A stretch of 64,000 nucleotides of DNA from Erigeron canadensis (taxonomy: Eukaryota > Streptophyta > Magnoliopsida > Asterales > Asteraceae), in contig NC_057769.1 in the NCBI RefSeq assembly GCF_010389155.1, forward strand, positions 31,620,735 to 31,684,734. The letters are read 5' to 3'. The first letter of the stretch is position 1, and each line of letters begins with the position of its first letter. The notes beneath the pieces were generated by a model that was not told the DNA's origin, did not search any database, and was given only the letters and a program-made list of their open reading frames with translations. The position numbers were made by a program, and so were the translations under genes. This document shows positions 35,922 through 48,350 of this stretch, in pieces.

Positions 35922-37866
35922 GTTTGATATCTTTCAATCATATCTATCTTTGTTTATTTTTACTTCAAACCATTTGTCAAGTTTTGAAACTTTGTTGTCT
36001 AGAAGTAAACCTTTTTCTGTTGCGGAAATGCTAGTTTCTCTTGGTGGCAATAAGTAAACCAAATATTGTGAACTGATTTTTATATCAAGATAAATTTTAA
36101 ATCTGCCTAAATCCTGTCATATTGATATAAATCTAGAACATGACGACCGTAGAGACTTAATTGGCTAGACCATGGTGGCACTGGTTAGACCGGCCCTCAT
36201 TCTTGCACTAGTTTCTGTGCTGTATTTGTTTGTAAACTTGTACATAGTGTGGTGGTTGATTTTGGTCAAATCGGATTCAGTGGACTTAAGTATTCAGTGG
36301 GAAGACTCTTTGTTGCTTGTAATTTAGGGTCTTTCTCAACTTTAGTTTAGAATAGAATTGACAGTACAAGCGAGTTGACTGGGCTTAGTAATTAGTTACA
36401 ATGGATTCAAGTCAAAACGTGCAAGTTTTATGAGCATGCTGAAGTAAGTTGGCTCGAGTCTCTACCCTTAGGCCTTAGATATTAATGCATTAAGTAGCTT
36501 TGGAAGTCTACAACAAAAATCAAGTACTATTATATATTTATATCATATAGTACAGGCTGTTACTTGCAGCTATACAAGTATTTGTTTGGATTGAAGGTTT
36601 GTGAATGTTGACTCAAGATTATGAATGATTGTCTGTGTTTGGTATATGAATATTTGTTTGAAAAACCCATTGAATAAGGGTTTCTCCTGATCTGAGCTAT
36701 CTATTTGCTTTCATAAACACAAAAGAATCCATCGCCTCGGTGGTCCATCTTGTTGCTTCCCATTCTTTCGGCTACCCTCACTTCTCATGACCTCCTACCC
36801 GCTTTCCTTTCCATATTTTGTGTTGTATGAAGTCAGTCAAGTAACCTCAGTTCTCTTGATCTGAGCTATCTACTTATTCTTTTCGGAAAAGACTATTTCT
36901 ATAAACATAACAATTCAATATTGTAGTTATGAATTATGATGTTCCTATTAATGGGTTGAACTGAATTGGGTTAAATAAAGATGAAGTGCTTTGTGTTGAA
37001 GAAATTGTATGAATTTCTATGTTTCTCTCTGCATTTTTTTATAACTAGTTTCCTTTTGCAGCTTTGCCAGTATGCTATTCATATTAATGGATTGTGATAC
37101 CCTATCCATTTTTTCATATTTATATGATACTCAACCCAATAACTAAATCAAACATACATGTAAATGATACACAAGCTCAAGCCCATTTTATTCTAGGTTA
37201 ACAAGCACTAACCATCAAATGGACTTTAGTCTAACAGTATTCGAAATGATCCGTCAACCAAAAAGGTACAGATGTGAACCCCATTTTGAACCACAGATTA
37301 TGGTGACATGCTAAAGTTTTCCTCCAAAAGAAAAAGAAAAAATGAATCAACCCACAAGACTGAGTAGAGGTAACGGGCATAGCTTTCGAGATGGTGTCTA
37401 TCGGTGGGCAAGTCAGCAAGTGCCAAGTATGACTGCAATGTGGTCTGTAACACATTGTGTTTATGTGATTTTTTACTTTTTATTCTTATCTACGACAACA
37501 TTTGACATAGTTTGACTGGTTTAACTCGTTATGAATTATGTTAATTTTTTCATTTCACGTGCATGATATTATGAGCTTTAATCAATATATGTAAATACAC
37601 CTTGAGTTTATATGCATCCTCCTTAATTTTAGTGTCTAGAAGATGACAATTTATAAAGTGGGCTTGATGATGATAATTTGGACCAACAAAATCGAAGAAA
37701 ATATTAGTCCGGTACTCACTAACCTGTGTATTTGTTTGCAGTCACGATAATATAGAAATAAGTTGGACCCTTTTAGTGCAATTTAGGGTAGGCAGGGGAC
37801 ATATAGATGGATTATTTTGTGAAACCATTAATTACTTGTCACGTGTTGGGTATCTATATCTATACT
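35922..37866. other. Spacer without recognised gene
   Basis: 3' flank of ferredoxin and AT-rich DNA. No coding or transposon ends seen. Confidence 0.6.
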
Positions 37867-38115
37867 TCTATACTATTATATAAAAATTATAACCCCTATG
37901 TTGAAAGTTTACATAAATGGGACATGCGAGTTGACCAAAATACACTTAATGAATTAAATCACCATCAACCCTTAATATTAAATTACACCATTAGTCAATT
38001 ATATTAGAAAATATCTCTATTAACCCCTTTAAATCAAATACTTTTACCTACACCAATAGATGCCGCCACCACCGTCATCGCCGACTCGCCGCCCCATTGC
38101 GCGGGTACCATGCTC
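37867..38115 (+). mobile_element. Short Helitron with decayed 3' end
   Basis: Starts TCTATACTATTATATAAAA and ends CCCATTGCGCGGGTACCATGCTC, the family end with CTAG changed to CTCA. Contains the CCGCCACCACCGTCATCGCC block of this family. Confidence 0.6.
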
Positions 38116-39440
38116 ATTATTCTCTAATTGTTTGTATTTTATCTTGTGTAATCATTTCTCAAAATTTATCAATTAAAATTTTGTTTTTTTTTTGGTTATG
38201 CTCAACTTGAAAGTTTTGTCCAAAACTTCAAGTATAAGATATGATAACTGTAACATATATTTTCATTAAATTTTTCACAATTGTGCACTACATGATAAAC
38301 AGTTTACGAATAGTTGAGTTTCGAGATCTCAATCCAATAACAATTATCTTTCGTGCTGCCTAAACTCAAATTCCTAGGAAAAAAACAAATTGTTGTTGAT
38401 TGAGATAATGAAGTAAAAAGATCTCACTGCATTAATTTTGTTTCACTTTTGATTCCGCAACTATCCTTCAATTCAACTTGCCCAATCGATATTTCCATTA
38501 AATTCACACCATATCTTAAAAGCTCAATCCACCTAGTCTTTTAATGCCATCAAATAATTAATTTCTCAAAATCCATGTATGATGTATGTAGAACAAAGAA
38601 TGATCCAAAACAAATTGTATCCGACTATATATGAGTCACCATGATTAAAACTTCTCCAACATATATGAGATAAACTTATGGAATACATTAACATCATTGT
38701 CAATGGCTGTTAAGGATCATCACTTATCTTGTCTCTTGTTATGCTAAGGGGGCCAATAGTTACAAGTGGTTATATATCCATTCATGACTTTAACAAGTAA
38801 AACACTGAAGATGACATAAAAATGACACTGACATATATTGATTTGATCTTGACTTTTTCATCTTTTAGTGAGATTTTATTGACTTCAGGTTGTCATTTAT
38901 GAAATGGATATCGACATATTAATGACCCCTCTTTCAAGCGTTCAATTCGCTAATTAAGCTAAATTGTCGATGTCCATTTCATCAACAAAGTTTTATTTAT
39001 GTTCGTCCAGCCTTAAACAAATTATCCAACATACATTCACAAACAGAATTGAATGAACTAGAGCTATGCTCATGTCTGTTCATCAAACGAAATCATTTTT
39101 TGTTGTTTATGTTCATTCATTCAAATATTGTTTATGATAGGTCTGTCTAATGCTCAGTTTGTTTGCAGCAATAGAAGCATACTTTATATGACTGTGAAAA
39201 TAACATCTTTGATCAAGTACGTGGAATTACTACTGGATCGGTCAAGATTTTCATTAATCAATCTTTTTTGCTCTTATTGATTTTTCATACATGTTCCATC
39301 TTTTTAGAGTACTTTTTTCTCGAGTAGAGACTATGCAATCTATCAAAAGAAGTTATTCAAAAAGGTTACGATACTCTAAATAGGTGGATCGATCAAATAT
39401 ATTTGGATATCGTGTTAGAATAAACATGATTTGATTTAAG
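38116..39440. other. Spacer without recognised gene
   Basis: AT-rich DNA, no gene or clear transposon end seen. Confidence 0.55.
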
Positions 39441-39469
39441 GGAAAATACTCACCAGATGATCCTATCGA

Positions 39470-39872
39470 TCCTATAAAGGCATTAAACATAGTTGTCATT
39501 GGTTTCGGGTTCCAAAAACAAGGTGATTGAGTAATAATGTGATGATTGAATTCGGCCGTAAGTGATGCACAAATTGGAGAGGAGAAAACACACGAAAATT
39601 AGGGTATTGTATGTGTAGAGATTAACCTTAACTTAGGGTTAATGACTCTCTATTTATAATGAGGGTATTTACATATTCGACTCCTGTGGTGTTTAATGTG
39701 TGTACCATTAGTCCTCTCAGTTATAATTACCTAATGGGAAACCCTATATTATGTCTTTAAGAGTAAATACGCCCATCATATATTTACTAGACATAGGGAT
39801 TTAAGTTATCGTCAATTATCATATCAGTAATTATAAACGATCAGTAACGGTCACACTAACGTGGTTCCAACA
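39470..39872 (-). mobile_element. LTR-like fragment
   Basis: On the minus strand it starts TGTTGGAACCACGTTAG (39872) and has a TATA-like ATTATAAATAGAGAG at about 39647-39661, as Copia-type LTRs do, followed by a run to about 39470. The other end and a target duplication were not found. Confidence 0.35.
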
Positions 39873-40014
39873 TATCGCTCATGAACATTAAAACGATACT
39901 TTGCCTTGAATGGGTCCGAATTAACTCGACATTTCTGATTAAGAAAACATCAATTGGCCAAACGAGAAGAGTCTTGACTCGGGTTTTAGTTCATTAGTTC
40001 CTACTTCCTACAAA

Positions 40015-40250
40015 ATATATAGGGAGTAAGTTGTATCTTCTGTCCGGTTGAAAAGTTACTCATTTAGGATGAGAGATTTGTCTAAATTATCCCTATTATT
40101 TATTTACATTATTTATTATCTAATTCCTAAAATATAACAAAATATTTATATTAATTATCTATACTACTTGACGCCGTCATTACCAACAATCGCCTCCACC
40201 ATCAAACCGTTTTCTGTCGTCCCCGCCGCATGGTACGGATGTTGTGCTAA
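40015..40250 (+). mobile_element. Helitron-like 3' part
   Basis: The end CCGCATGGTACGGATGTTGTGCTAA has the form of the short Helitron family, with CTAA as CTRR. Upstream is the CGCCTCCACC block. The 5' end is unclear. Confidence 0.4.
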
Positions 40251-40780
40251 ACTCAAAGTAACTACTATTATCATTATACAATAGACATTTTTTTGTGGCT
40301 AGAACAACCAATTTTGGTTAAGGTTTCGGCCAAGAAAACAAAGGAGAAACAACAAAATTGTTTGGTCGTGTATAACCTAATAATATTTTTAAATAAATTT
40401 TAAAATTTGATATAGCCTTCAAAGTTGTATATATTTTAATAAATAATATTATTTATGTCAAATATCATTGTCAAATTAATAGATGGACGTCTTCTTATAT
40501 CTTAATATGGGTTTTGATTTTTTTTTTTAATTTTGTGTATATAGTTTTGATTTAATATTTTATGTTATATTTAATAAAATAAATTACATTGGTTTGAGAA
40601 TAAATAGAGGTTATAAGATAAATATTGTAAAAAAAGTATGGAGATGCCACGTAGGATACAATCCTATGTGGCAATGTTTAAAGCTAGTTTTAGGTTGAAA
40701 GAAGGGTTTAAAAGGCTAGCTAGAATTTTTACTGTTTTAATATATATATATATATATATATATAGATTGATATACGGCAG

Positions 40781-40996
40781 AAGAATAACTTTATAAATTA
40801 AAAACCAATTGAAAAATACTTCATGATTATGATAAATTAACAACGAAGAAAACTGTGAAACATAATATGTGTATAGATAGATTATTAAGAATAATTTTAT
40901 AAATTAAAAACCAATTGAAGAATACTTCATGATTATGATAAATTAACAATGAAGAAAACTATGAAACATAATATATGTATAGATAGATTATTATAA
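40781..40996. repeat. Two tandem units of 106 bp
   Basis: AAGAATAA(C/T)TTTATAAATT begins at 40781 and again at 40887; the units are nearly identical through ATAGATAGATTATTA. AT-rich, non-coding. Confidence 0.75.
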
Positions 40997-41592
40997 AGGG
41001 CTATGTAATTTGAGGTATACGTGTTGAACGTAATATATATAGTTTAATTATGAAGTGTATATAGTAAATAGAAAATGAAAAAAAAGGAAAGAAAAGGTAA
41101 TAAAATATCATGGATTATCAGTCATGAATTATGAAGTGTTTATAGTTAAAATAAAAAAGTTAAAAAATGTCATGCAATGTTAGTCGTGATTTTTTATATA
41201 TGTTTGATTTATATAAATATAAATTTTATATATATATGCTTTTTTATATGCCATATTTAAAATATATGTATAATTATATTATATTATTTAATGAAAATCT
41301 ATTAGTGTGAAAAAAATATGGAGGTGCCACGTAGGATAAATCCTATGTGGCATGTTTAGAGATAGTTTTAATTTGAGATGGATGACTTTAAAAAGCCAGG
41401 ATAACTATTATTTTATTATGGATATAAATATAGATAGATATAGATAGAGATAGAGATATATTGGAATTAAAATAACAAAAATAGACATCATCTTTTCGTA
41501 ACTCTAAACGATAATAACGTATTTATGTCATGTCTATTTTTGTCGACATACTTTGCATTCAATATTTTCTTCTTGGATATATCTTTTGATAT

Positions 41593-41847
41593 ATATATAT
41601 ATATTTTTTAACCGCCGACTTTTATATCAAAAATGAAATAAAGATAGCTCAAGACGAGCTATCTATAAAATTACAATGTTAAAAAGGGATTTGATAACCA
41701 ATCATCCCATCTAATGCTTGTTTTGCGATTCCTGAATAGGAACAAATATAATCAAAACTATCGCAAAGTGAAATAGTAGAAGACTTAAAAACAATTGAGT
41801 TCCTTATGTGCCATATGTACCACCACGCCGTAAACATAACCGATTCC
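41593..41847 (-). mobile_element. 5'-truncated LINE with 15-bp duplication
   Basis: The minus strand encodes AWWYIWHIRNSIVF..., the W-x-IW-x-x-RN motif at the C-terminal end of plant LINE ORF2, followed by a stop, a 3' tail and an A-rich end. It is flanked by the direct repeat TATATCTTTTGATAT at 41578-41592 and 41848-41862. Confidence 0.8.
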
Positions 41848-42059
41848 TATATCTTTTGATATTCAATATATTATTTTTAAATAATTTTCTTTTAGTAATT
41901 CAAAATAGTTTCATGCACGCATTTTGTAGTTGTGCGTGTTGTAATATGATTATTTTGGGCATGATTATAATCATTCGCGATAATCGCTCTAAGATGCAGT
42001 GTTTAGACATGATTAACATTCGTCTTGATCATGTTACCTTTACCTTCTTTTGATTTGTT

Positions 42060-43033
42060 ATGGACCTGGAACATGTCAATACACATGAGTGTGTTCAATA
42101 TTTCATATATAGCAGTATTATGGTTTTAATTAAAATAAAAGAAGTATTAAAATAAAACAATAATTTTTTTTAGTTAAAAATCACGGTATAACTATATATA
42201 CTCGTGCTTTGTGAATTTTCTTGTTTATCATGATTTAATAGTCAAAATCTTGTCCTATTTATTTTACTTTAATACTTGTTTTATAATAAACAACCCCGTA
42301 GTACTATTATTTATATATTCATGAACTTAAGATGTTCGAGAATGTATTTTAGGTACAATCAAACTTGATGTGTTAATTGTAACGCCAACCGTATTCGGAT
42401 ATCTTCTTTGTTAAAAATAAAAACCATGATATGAACAGAAATTGAAAGATTAATTTCTAACCCCATTTTATAGATAAACTTAAGGTTGCTAGACGCCTAG
42501 ACCTTGAAAAAGAAAAAAACATCAACAAAATAAACAAAGTTACCATGGTAACTTCAAATTGAAGCATTTCTTTTTCGAACTTTAGATTTTAATTAATAGT
42601 TGAATAGTAGTAAAAGAAAAAGAATTATTAGCGCCGCCTTTGGAAACAATAAGAAAAATATCATTAAGCTTTTGTCTTGGGTAACAAATATTCCTTATCT
42701 GAACATAATTTGATTACTTTAATCTTTTTTTCTTGTAATATTAAAATCAAGGCAGATTCTTTGATAGCTATATCATAGAGCAACTTTGCAAATTTCTGGT
42801 CTTAAAGTGATAGATAATTAATATGGTTTTTAGTCAAACTAATTAAGTTAATACAGTACATTTTAGTTTTTATATCTTAACAAGATGATGTATATATATA
42901 ATATAAAAAAGGAATAAAGTCGTACAAGTGAAAATTTATAGACTTTCGATTTTTTGAAACCTCACTTGGATATGGTTGGTTATATGGAAGAAGCGAAGAA
43001 CTCTTTTTCTTTAAAAGTATATATATGTTTTAA
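42060..43033. other. Spacer without recognised gene
   Basis: AT-rich DNA. No coding signal or transposon end seen until the Helitron-type terminus at 43034. Confidence 0.55.
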
Positions 43034-43070
43034 CTAGTATTAATACTCGTACGTGTTGCACGGTCGACTC
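43034..43070 (-). mobile_element. Helitron 3' end
   Basis: Read on the minus strand, CCGTGCAACACGTACGAG... runs into CTAG and T at 43037-43033, a common Helitron terminus in plants. The 5' end was not found. Confidence 0.4.
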
Positions 43071-43712
43071 ATAATTGTTTATATTATCATAAATATGAAA
43101 AACAACATTTTTGTTATGGAAAAGTAATTCTTTAATCCCCCAAAGCAATCGAAATATTGTACCTCCGTTTATTTTATGTATTTAAAACTTTAAAAAGAAG
43201 TGATTTTCAAAATTGATCAAAAAGTTGTATCTCTTGAAAGTATATATATGTATCGGGAAAAATTATTTAATAATTAATACTCATAAAGTGTATGAATTGA
43301 CTAATAATTTGTACCAACCAAGTAGATTTTGTGTTTGTGTGGTTTGATTGGAAACCTATTTGGTTTTAAAGCTTTTTAGTTCGCAGCTAATAAGATTTCA
43401 TAATAAGCACATATCAGTCTCTTAATTTTAAAAGAAACTTGAAACACAACTAAATTTTAAAAAGTTTTAAAAGAACATTGAAGTTTTAACTATTTATTAA
43501 AAAACTAAAACGCTATTACATGTTAGCATATAAAATATGTGTTTTAATTGTATATCTTTGAAATTATACATACATATGCTTATAATAATGGAGTAAAAAT
43601 ATAAAATATTATAATTTATGAAAGTTCATACCTTAAACGACTTCATTGTCGAAACTTCCAACTCATCGGAACTTAAGGTGGCTTATTTTTTCATCATATA
43701 AATCTATAAAAA

Positions 43713-44303
43713 TCTATAATATAACTAAAAGAGGTGTTGGGGTACACTTGGCACCCCTAATCTACTTCCTTGAGTCTAATCCTCTCTTCTTATTAATCCT
43801 CTAATTTTTTTAATATTAATCTAAATTAATTTACACTTTTTGGTTTTCCATCACCAATTTACACTTTAACCCCAATCTAAAACAATTAATTTACACTTTT
43901 TAGTTTCCCATCACCAATTTACACTTAAACCCAATTTAAAATAATTAACTTACACTTTTTGATTTTCCATCACCAATTTACACTTTAACCTAATTTATAT
44001 TTAATTATACTTTTATATATATAGTTTACATTTTTAGAAGATACGAAACTGTAAATTTTTTATTTAACTAAAGTTGAAAAAAAGAGGTAAATTGAAATCA
44101 ATATTTATATGGAGTTAATTTTCGTATGTTTCTTCGTTGGGCGGATAATTTTTGGAGTACTTTGACCGATGGAGTGGCTCTTCAGCTAGCAAATTTTCAA
44201 GTTGATTTCGGTATATCTATTTAATATATTTGAAAATCCAATTTTTTAGCTTTGATTAATATATTTTGAGACTACCCGTCCATTGAACGGGCCTGACCAC
44301 TAG
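43713..44303 (+). mobile_element. Helitron copy B
   Basis: Begins TCTATAATATAACTAAAAGA and ends with the hairpin CCCGTCCATTGAACGGG, then CCTGACCACTAG, inserted between A and T. This is the cleanest copy of the family at 7871-9274 and 50739-51627: TC start, 3' hairpin about 9 bases before CTAG. It keeps three of the TTTTCCATCACCAATTTACA units but has lost the RPA-like region. Confidence 0.85.
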
Positions 44304-44370
44304 TTAGTGTTTATATTTATACAGGGATTCCAACATAAACGATAACTAATATAATCATATTAATATATTA

Positions 44371-44406
<36 letters not shown>

Positions 44407-44730
44407 TGAGGATCCTGAAAAAAGGTGTGAGGAGAGAAGTGAGATAAGGTGTTATTGTCCAGTAAGAACCCAACATGTGTCAAATTAAAATAAAACACGC
44501 GGTGACATTTTTGTAAATAAAGCGAACTTTTGTTATATGCAACGCGGTGGCAATTTTGTAAATAATGAGCTCCGTTAGTAATTAACATTCCGTTAACTTC
44601 CGTTATCTTCGTTAAAAGCAACTTAAATTTATATCGATACATAAAATTTTATATCTACAAAGAATTTATCAAATCTGTCTTTTTCAAAAATCAAAAATTT
44701 TCTTTTTCTACACATATTTCGTCTGCGCAT

Positions 44731-46449
44731 ATGGTGGATCTTCAAGAATTACATGAAAATCCTGGTAATTATTAATTTTTTTTACTTTTTTGTTTTTTTT
44801 AATTTTTTTAAATTTATATTATCTTGAATCAGATTTTATTCTTTTTAGTTTTTGTTAGTTTTTTTTTAAATTTCAACCTGGATCAGATTTTAATTAGTAT
44901 TTTTGTGAAGCTGAATTATTTTCAGTTTCAGATGTCAAACTGACAGACCAAGCTAATAGACCTAGCTGATAGTTTCATTAGATTGTTGGATTTAGGTTTT
45001 TTTTTTTTTTTTTAAAGTTAAAAAAATCTACATTTGTGTAGATTATCTGAAGATACTGTGAAGCTGATTCAGTTTTAACTATTCAACTATGTTTATATAG
45101 ATTAATCATATTTAGAGGTATTAAAAAAGTAAAATAAAATCTACATTTGTGTAGGTTATCTGAAGATACTATCAATCTGATTCAGTTTTACCAATCGGGC
45201 TACATTTATGTAGATTATTCATATTTAGGCGTATTAAAAAAGTAAATAATCTACATTTATGTGGACTATCTGAAGATACTGTGGAGTTGAGTCAGTTTTA
45301 ACTATTCAACTATGTTTTAACTAGATTAATCATATTTATGGGTATTAAAAAGTAAAATTAGAATCTACATTTGTGTAGATTATCTGCAGATAGTATGAAT
45401 CTGATTCAGTTTTACCTATCCGACTACATTTACATAGATTATTCATATTTAGGTGTATTAAAAAAAGTAAATAATATACATTTGTGTAGAGTATCTGAAA
45501 AAATACTATGAATTTGATTCAGTTTTAACTATACGACTACATTCATCTAGATTATTCGTATTTAAGTATTAAAAATAAATAATCTACATTTGTGTAGATT
45601 ATATGTAGATACTTTGAATATTATTTGTGTGTTTTTTAATTGGTCATATTTTTGACACCAAACCACAATTATTTATGATGCAGGGTCATCTTCTTATGTG
45701 CTTTCTCAACATGGTCATCTTCTTCTGTGCTTTCTCAACATGGAACACCTCATGCAATGGAGATGTTACCCCCAGTTGGAATATGTACAAGAACACCTAA
45801 TGGGGGAGATGCATTCAACCCAGATGTTGATACTGCTTTCAAACCATTTAAAGGGAAATCATTTCAGACAGTTGATGAGGGTTTTCGTTTCTATAAGAAT
45901 TATGCTAGGAAAGGAGGATTTTCTGCAAAATTAGGAAGTTCTTTTGTTTCTACAGGTAAAGATGGTGTCAGGACTATGACAACAAAGTATTTCAATTGTG
46001 TGAAACAGGGTGAAAAATTAAAAAAGAAACCTGTTTTTGATCAAAATGAATCTACTTCTTTAGTTAATCAATCTGAAGATAGTAATCTGATGGAAAATGA
46101 TATTACTAAGAAGAGGGTAACAAGAAGATCAAGACCATCTATGAGAACAGGATGTTTAGCTTGTATTCGACTTACGAGGAATAAGAAAGGGATTTATGAG
46201 ATTACTGAGTTTGTTGAAGGTCATAATCATAATTTTGTTAATAGCACGAATGTTGTTTTCCTTAGGGGTAACCGACAACTTAAGTACACACAACAACAGT
46301 TTTTGGTACATGTATCTGTTTTAAATTACGGTCCTATTCGTGGTTTCAAAATTATGAAAGAGATCTTTAGAGGTTTTGAAAAAATTGGGGCTACAAAAGA
46401 TGATTGCAGAAATTTTAGAAGGAATTTGAAGCTTTTTGTTGGCGAGTGA
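44731..46449 (+). pseudogene. FAR1-domain gene of the MULE, broken at both ends
   Basis: Plant MULE/FAR1-FHY3-type DNA-binding gene. Exon 1, 44731-44764, reads MVDLQELHENP; exon 2 starts at 45684. The downstream frame (first ATG 45757, 230 aa) has the FAR1 domain: FRFYKNYARKGGFSAKLGSS, then Cys 81, Cys 133 and 136 (TGCLAC) and His 156 and 158 (GHNHNF), the C2HxH zinc-binding pattern. A 29-bp tandem duplication at the start of exon 2 (45684-45712 and 45713-45741) shifts the frame between exon 1 and the domain. At 46447 a TGA stands where the continuing sequence DAQMCVDKLM suggests the family once read on. The transposase and SWIM domains are absent. A FAR1-only protein could still be made from the internal ATG. 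Confidence 0.8.
45028..45620 (+). repeat. Left subterminal array of MULE, six units of about 111 bp
   Basis: The word CTACATTTGTGTAG, or close variants, starts at 45028, 45141, 45251, 45364, 45476 and 45584, each followed by ATTATCTGAAGATACT and then TGATTCAGTTTTA. The word is itself an imperfect inverted repeat. The array lies in the intron of the FAR1-type gene. Confidence 0.85.
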
Positions 46450-46499
46450 GATGCTCAAATGTGTGTTGATAAGTTGATGTAGTGTGACTAAAAAAAGGC

Positions 46500-47830
46500 C
46501 AAGCTAACAGTATCTATACATAATCTGCACAAAAATGTAGTGTGACTAAAAAAGGCCAAGCTAACAGTAAAAACCCAAACTGAGTCAGCTTCACACTATC
46601 AGGCAAAAAATCTACTAGTAAAAACTTTGAAATACTTACTTATTAAGTATTTCATAAAACACATAATTTACATAAAACACAATCCATATTTATAAAACTG
46701 ACTCAGCTTCACAAATAAATCTACACAAATGTAGATTATTTATACTTTAAAAAAACACATAATTTACATAAACACATAGTAAAAAATTTATAAAAACTGA
46801 CTCAGCTTCACAAATAATCTACACTTTAAAAAAAATGTAGTGTGAACAAAAAAAGACCAAAACTAACTGTAACACTTAATAAAAAACCAAACCAACTCAG
46901 CTTCATAGTATCTACAAAAAAAAAATGTACACATATGTAGTGTGACCAAAAAAGGACAAACTAAGTGTAACAACCTAATGGAAAAGCAAAACTGACTCAA
47001 CTGCACAGTAATAGCCAAAAATCTAGTAGTAAAACTCTACAAATATTTACTTATTATGACCTAAAAAAACACATAATTAAAAAATAAAACAGTCTAAAAT
47101 TTTAAAACTGAATCAGGTTGACATATAATCTACACAAATGTAGAATATTTAGACTTTAATAAAAAGACAAAACTAACATGAAAAATACAAACTGACTCAG
47201 CTTCACAGTATCAGGCAAAAAATATACTAGTAAAAATCTGAAATAATTACTTATTAACACCTAATAAACAAAATTCATATATCACACAAATACATATTTA
47301 TAAAACTGACTCAGCTTGACATATAAACTACACAAATGTAGAATATTAGACTTTAATAAAAAAAAAAAAAGACAAAACTAATATGAAAAACCCAAACTGA
47401 CTCAGCTTGACATATAATCTACACAAATGTAGAATATTTAGACTTTAATAAAAAAAAAAATGACAAAACTAACATAAAAAACCAGAACTGACTCAGCTTC
47501 ACACTATCAGCAAAAAATTTACTAGTAAAACTCTGAAATACTAGCTTATTACACCTAAAAAACACATAAATTACATAAAAACACAGTCCATATTTATAAA
47601 AACTAACTCAGCTTGACATATAATATACATACATGTAGTGTGACCAAAAAATGCCAAGCTAAGTGTATCAACCTAATGGAAAACCAAACTGACTCAGCTT
47701 CACACTAACAGAAAAAAATCTAACTCAGCTTTACAAATAATCTACACAAATATAGAATATTTAGACTTAAAAAAAAAGACAAAACTAACATGAAAAACCC
47801 AAACTGACTCAGCTTCACACTGTCAGCTAC
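46500..47830 (-). repeat. Right subterminal array of MULE, inverted relative to left
   Basis: The same two words occur in the opposite direction: CTACACAAATGTAG-like at 46721, 47130, 47328, 47419 and 47742, and AACTGACTCAGCTTCACA-like about a dozen times between 46570 and 47815. Spacing is less regular than on the left, about 90-110 bases. Confidence 0.8.
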
Positions 47831-48104
47831 TCTAAAAAAAAGTATATAATGAAAAAACGTACAATCTATATGCAAATTTAAACAAACATGTCTAGAAGCT
47901 ATTTTTACATAACAAAAAACTCACAGATCTATCACCTAGGTGTATCAGATTGGTTGTCACCTTTGATCTATCAGTTTAGTCTGTCAGTTTGATCTATCAG
48001 TTTCGTATGAACTAATTCAGATATCTAAATTAATCCAAAAAAAAGACAATTAAAAACAAAAATAAAATTAAAAACAAAAAACTACTGCAAAAATAAAATT
48101 AAAA

Positions 48105-48350
48105 AATTACCTTTTTTAACATCTTTCCACCATTCGAAAACTGGTTCTGAATCTGAAAAAGCAACTTCAGATTCATCTAACTCAAATGTTATACTTTTCT
48201 TTATTTTTAGTAATTTTTTAGTGTTTCCAGCAGAAATAAGCAAAAAAAGTAAATAATAATTACTACTTCTATTTAAAATTATTCGAATTCTGTAAATTAC
48301 TTACTCTTAGATGAAGATGTATTCGATTTTGGTTTCACTCTGAATAATAA
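48105..48350 (-). other. Exon-like remnants inside the MULE
   Basis: The minus strand of 48115-48200 reads FELDESEVAFSDSEPVFEWW and KDVKKG followed by GTAATT, which looks like an exon end. A second short patch lies at 48310-48350. They could be the last exons of a gene carried by the element or its original neighbour. Not recognised. Confidence 0.3.

Noticed and set aside
44355..44642. 95-codon minus-strand open frame
   Set aside because: Covers the MULE end and an (AT)n run that gives an Ile-Tyr string.
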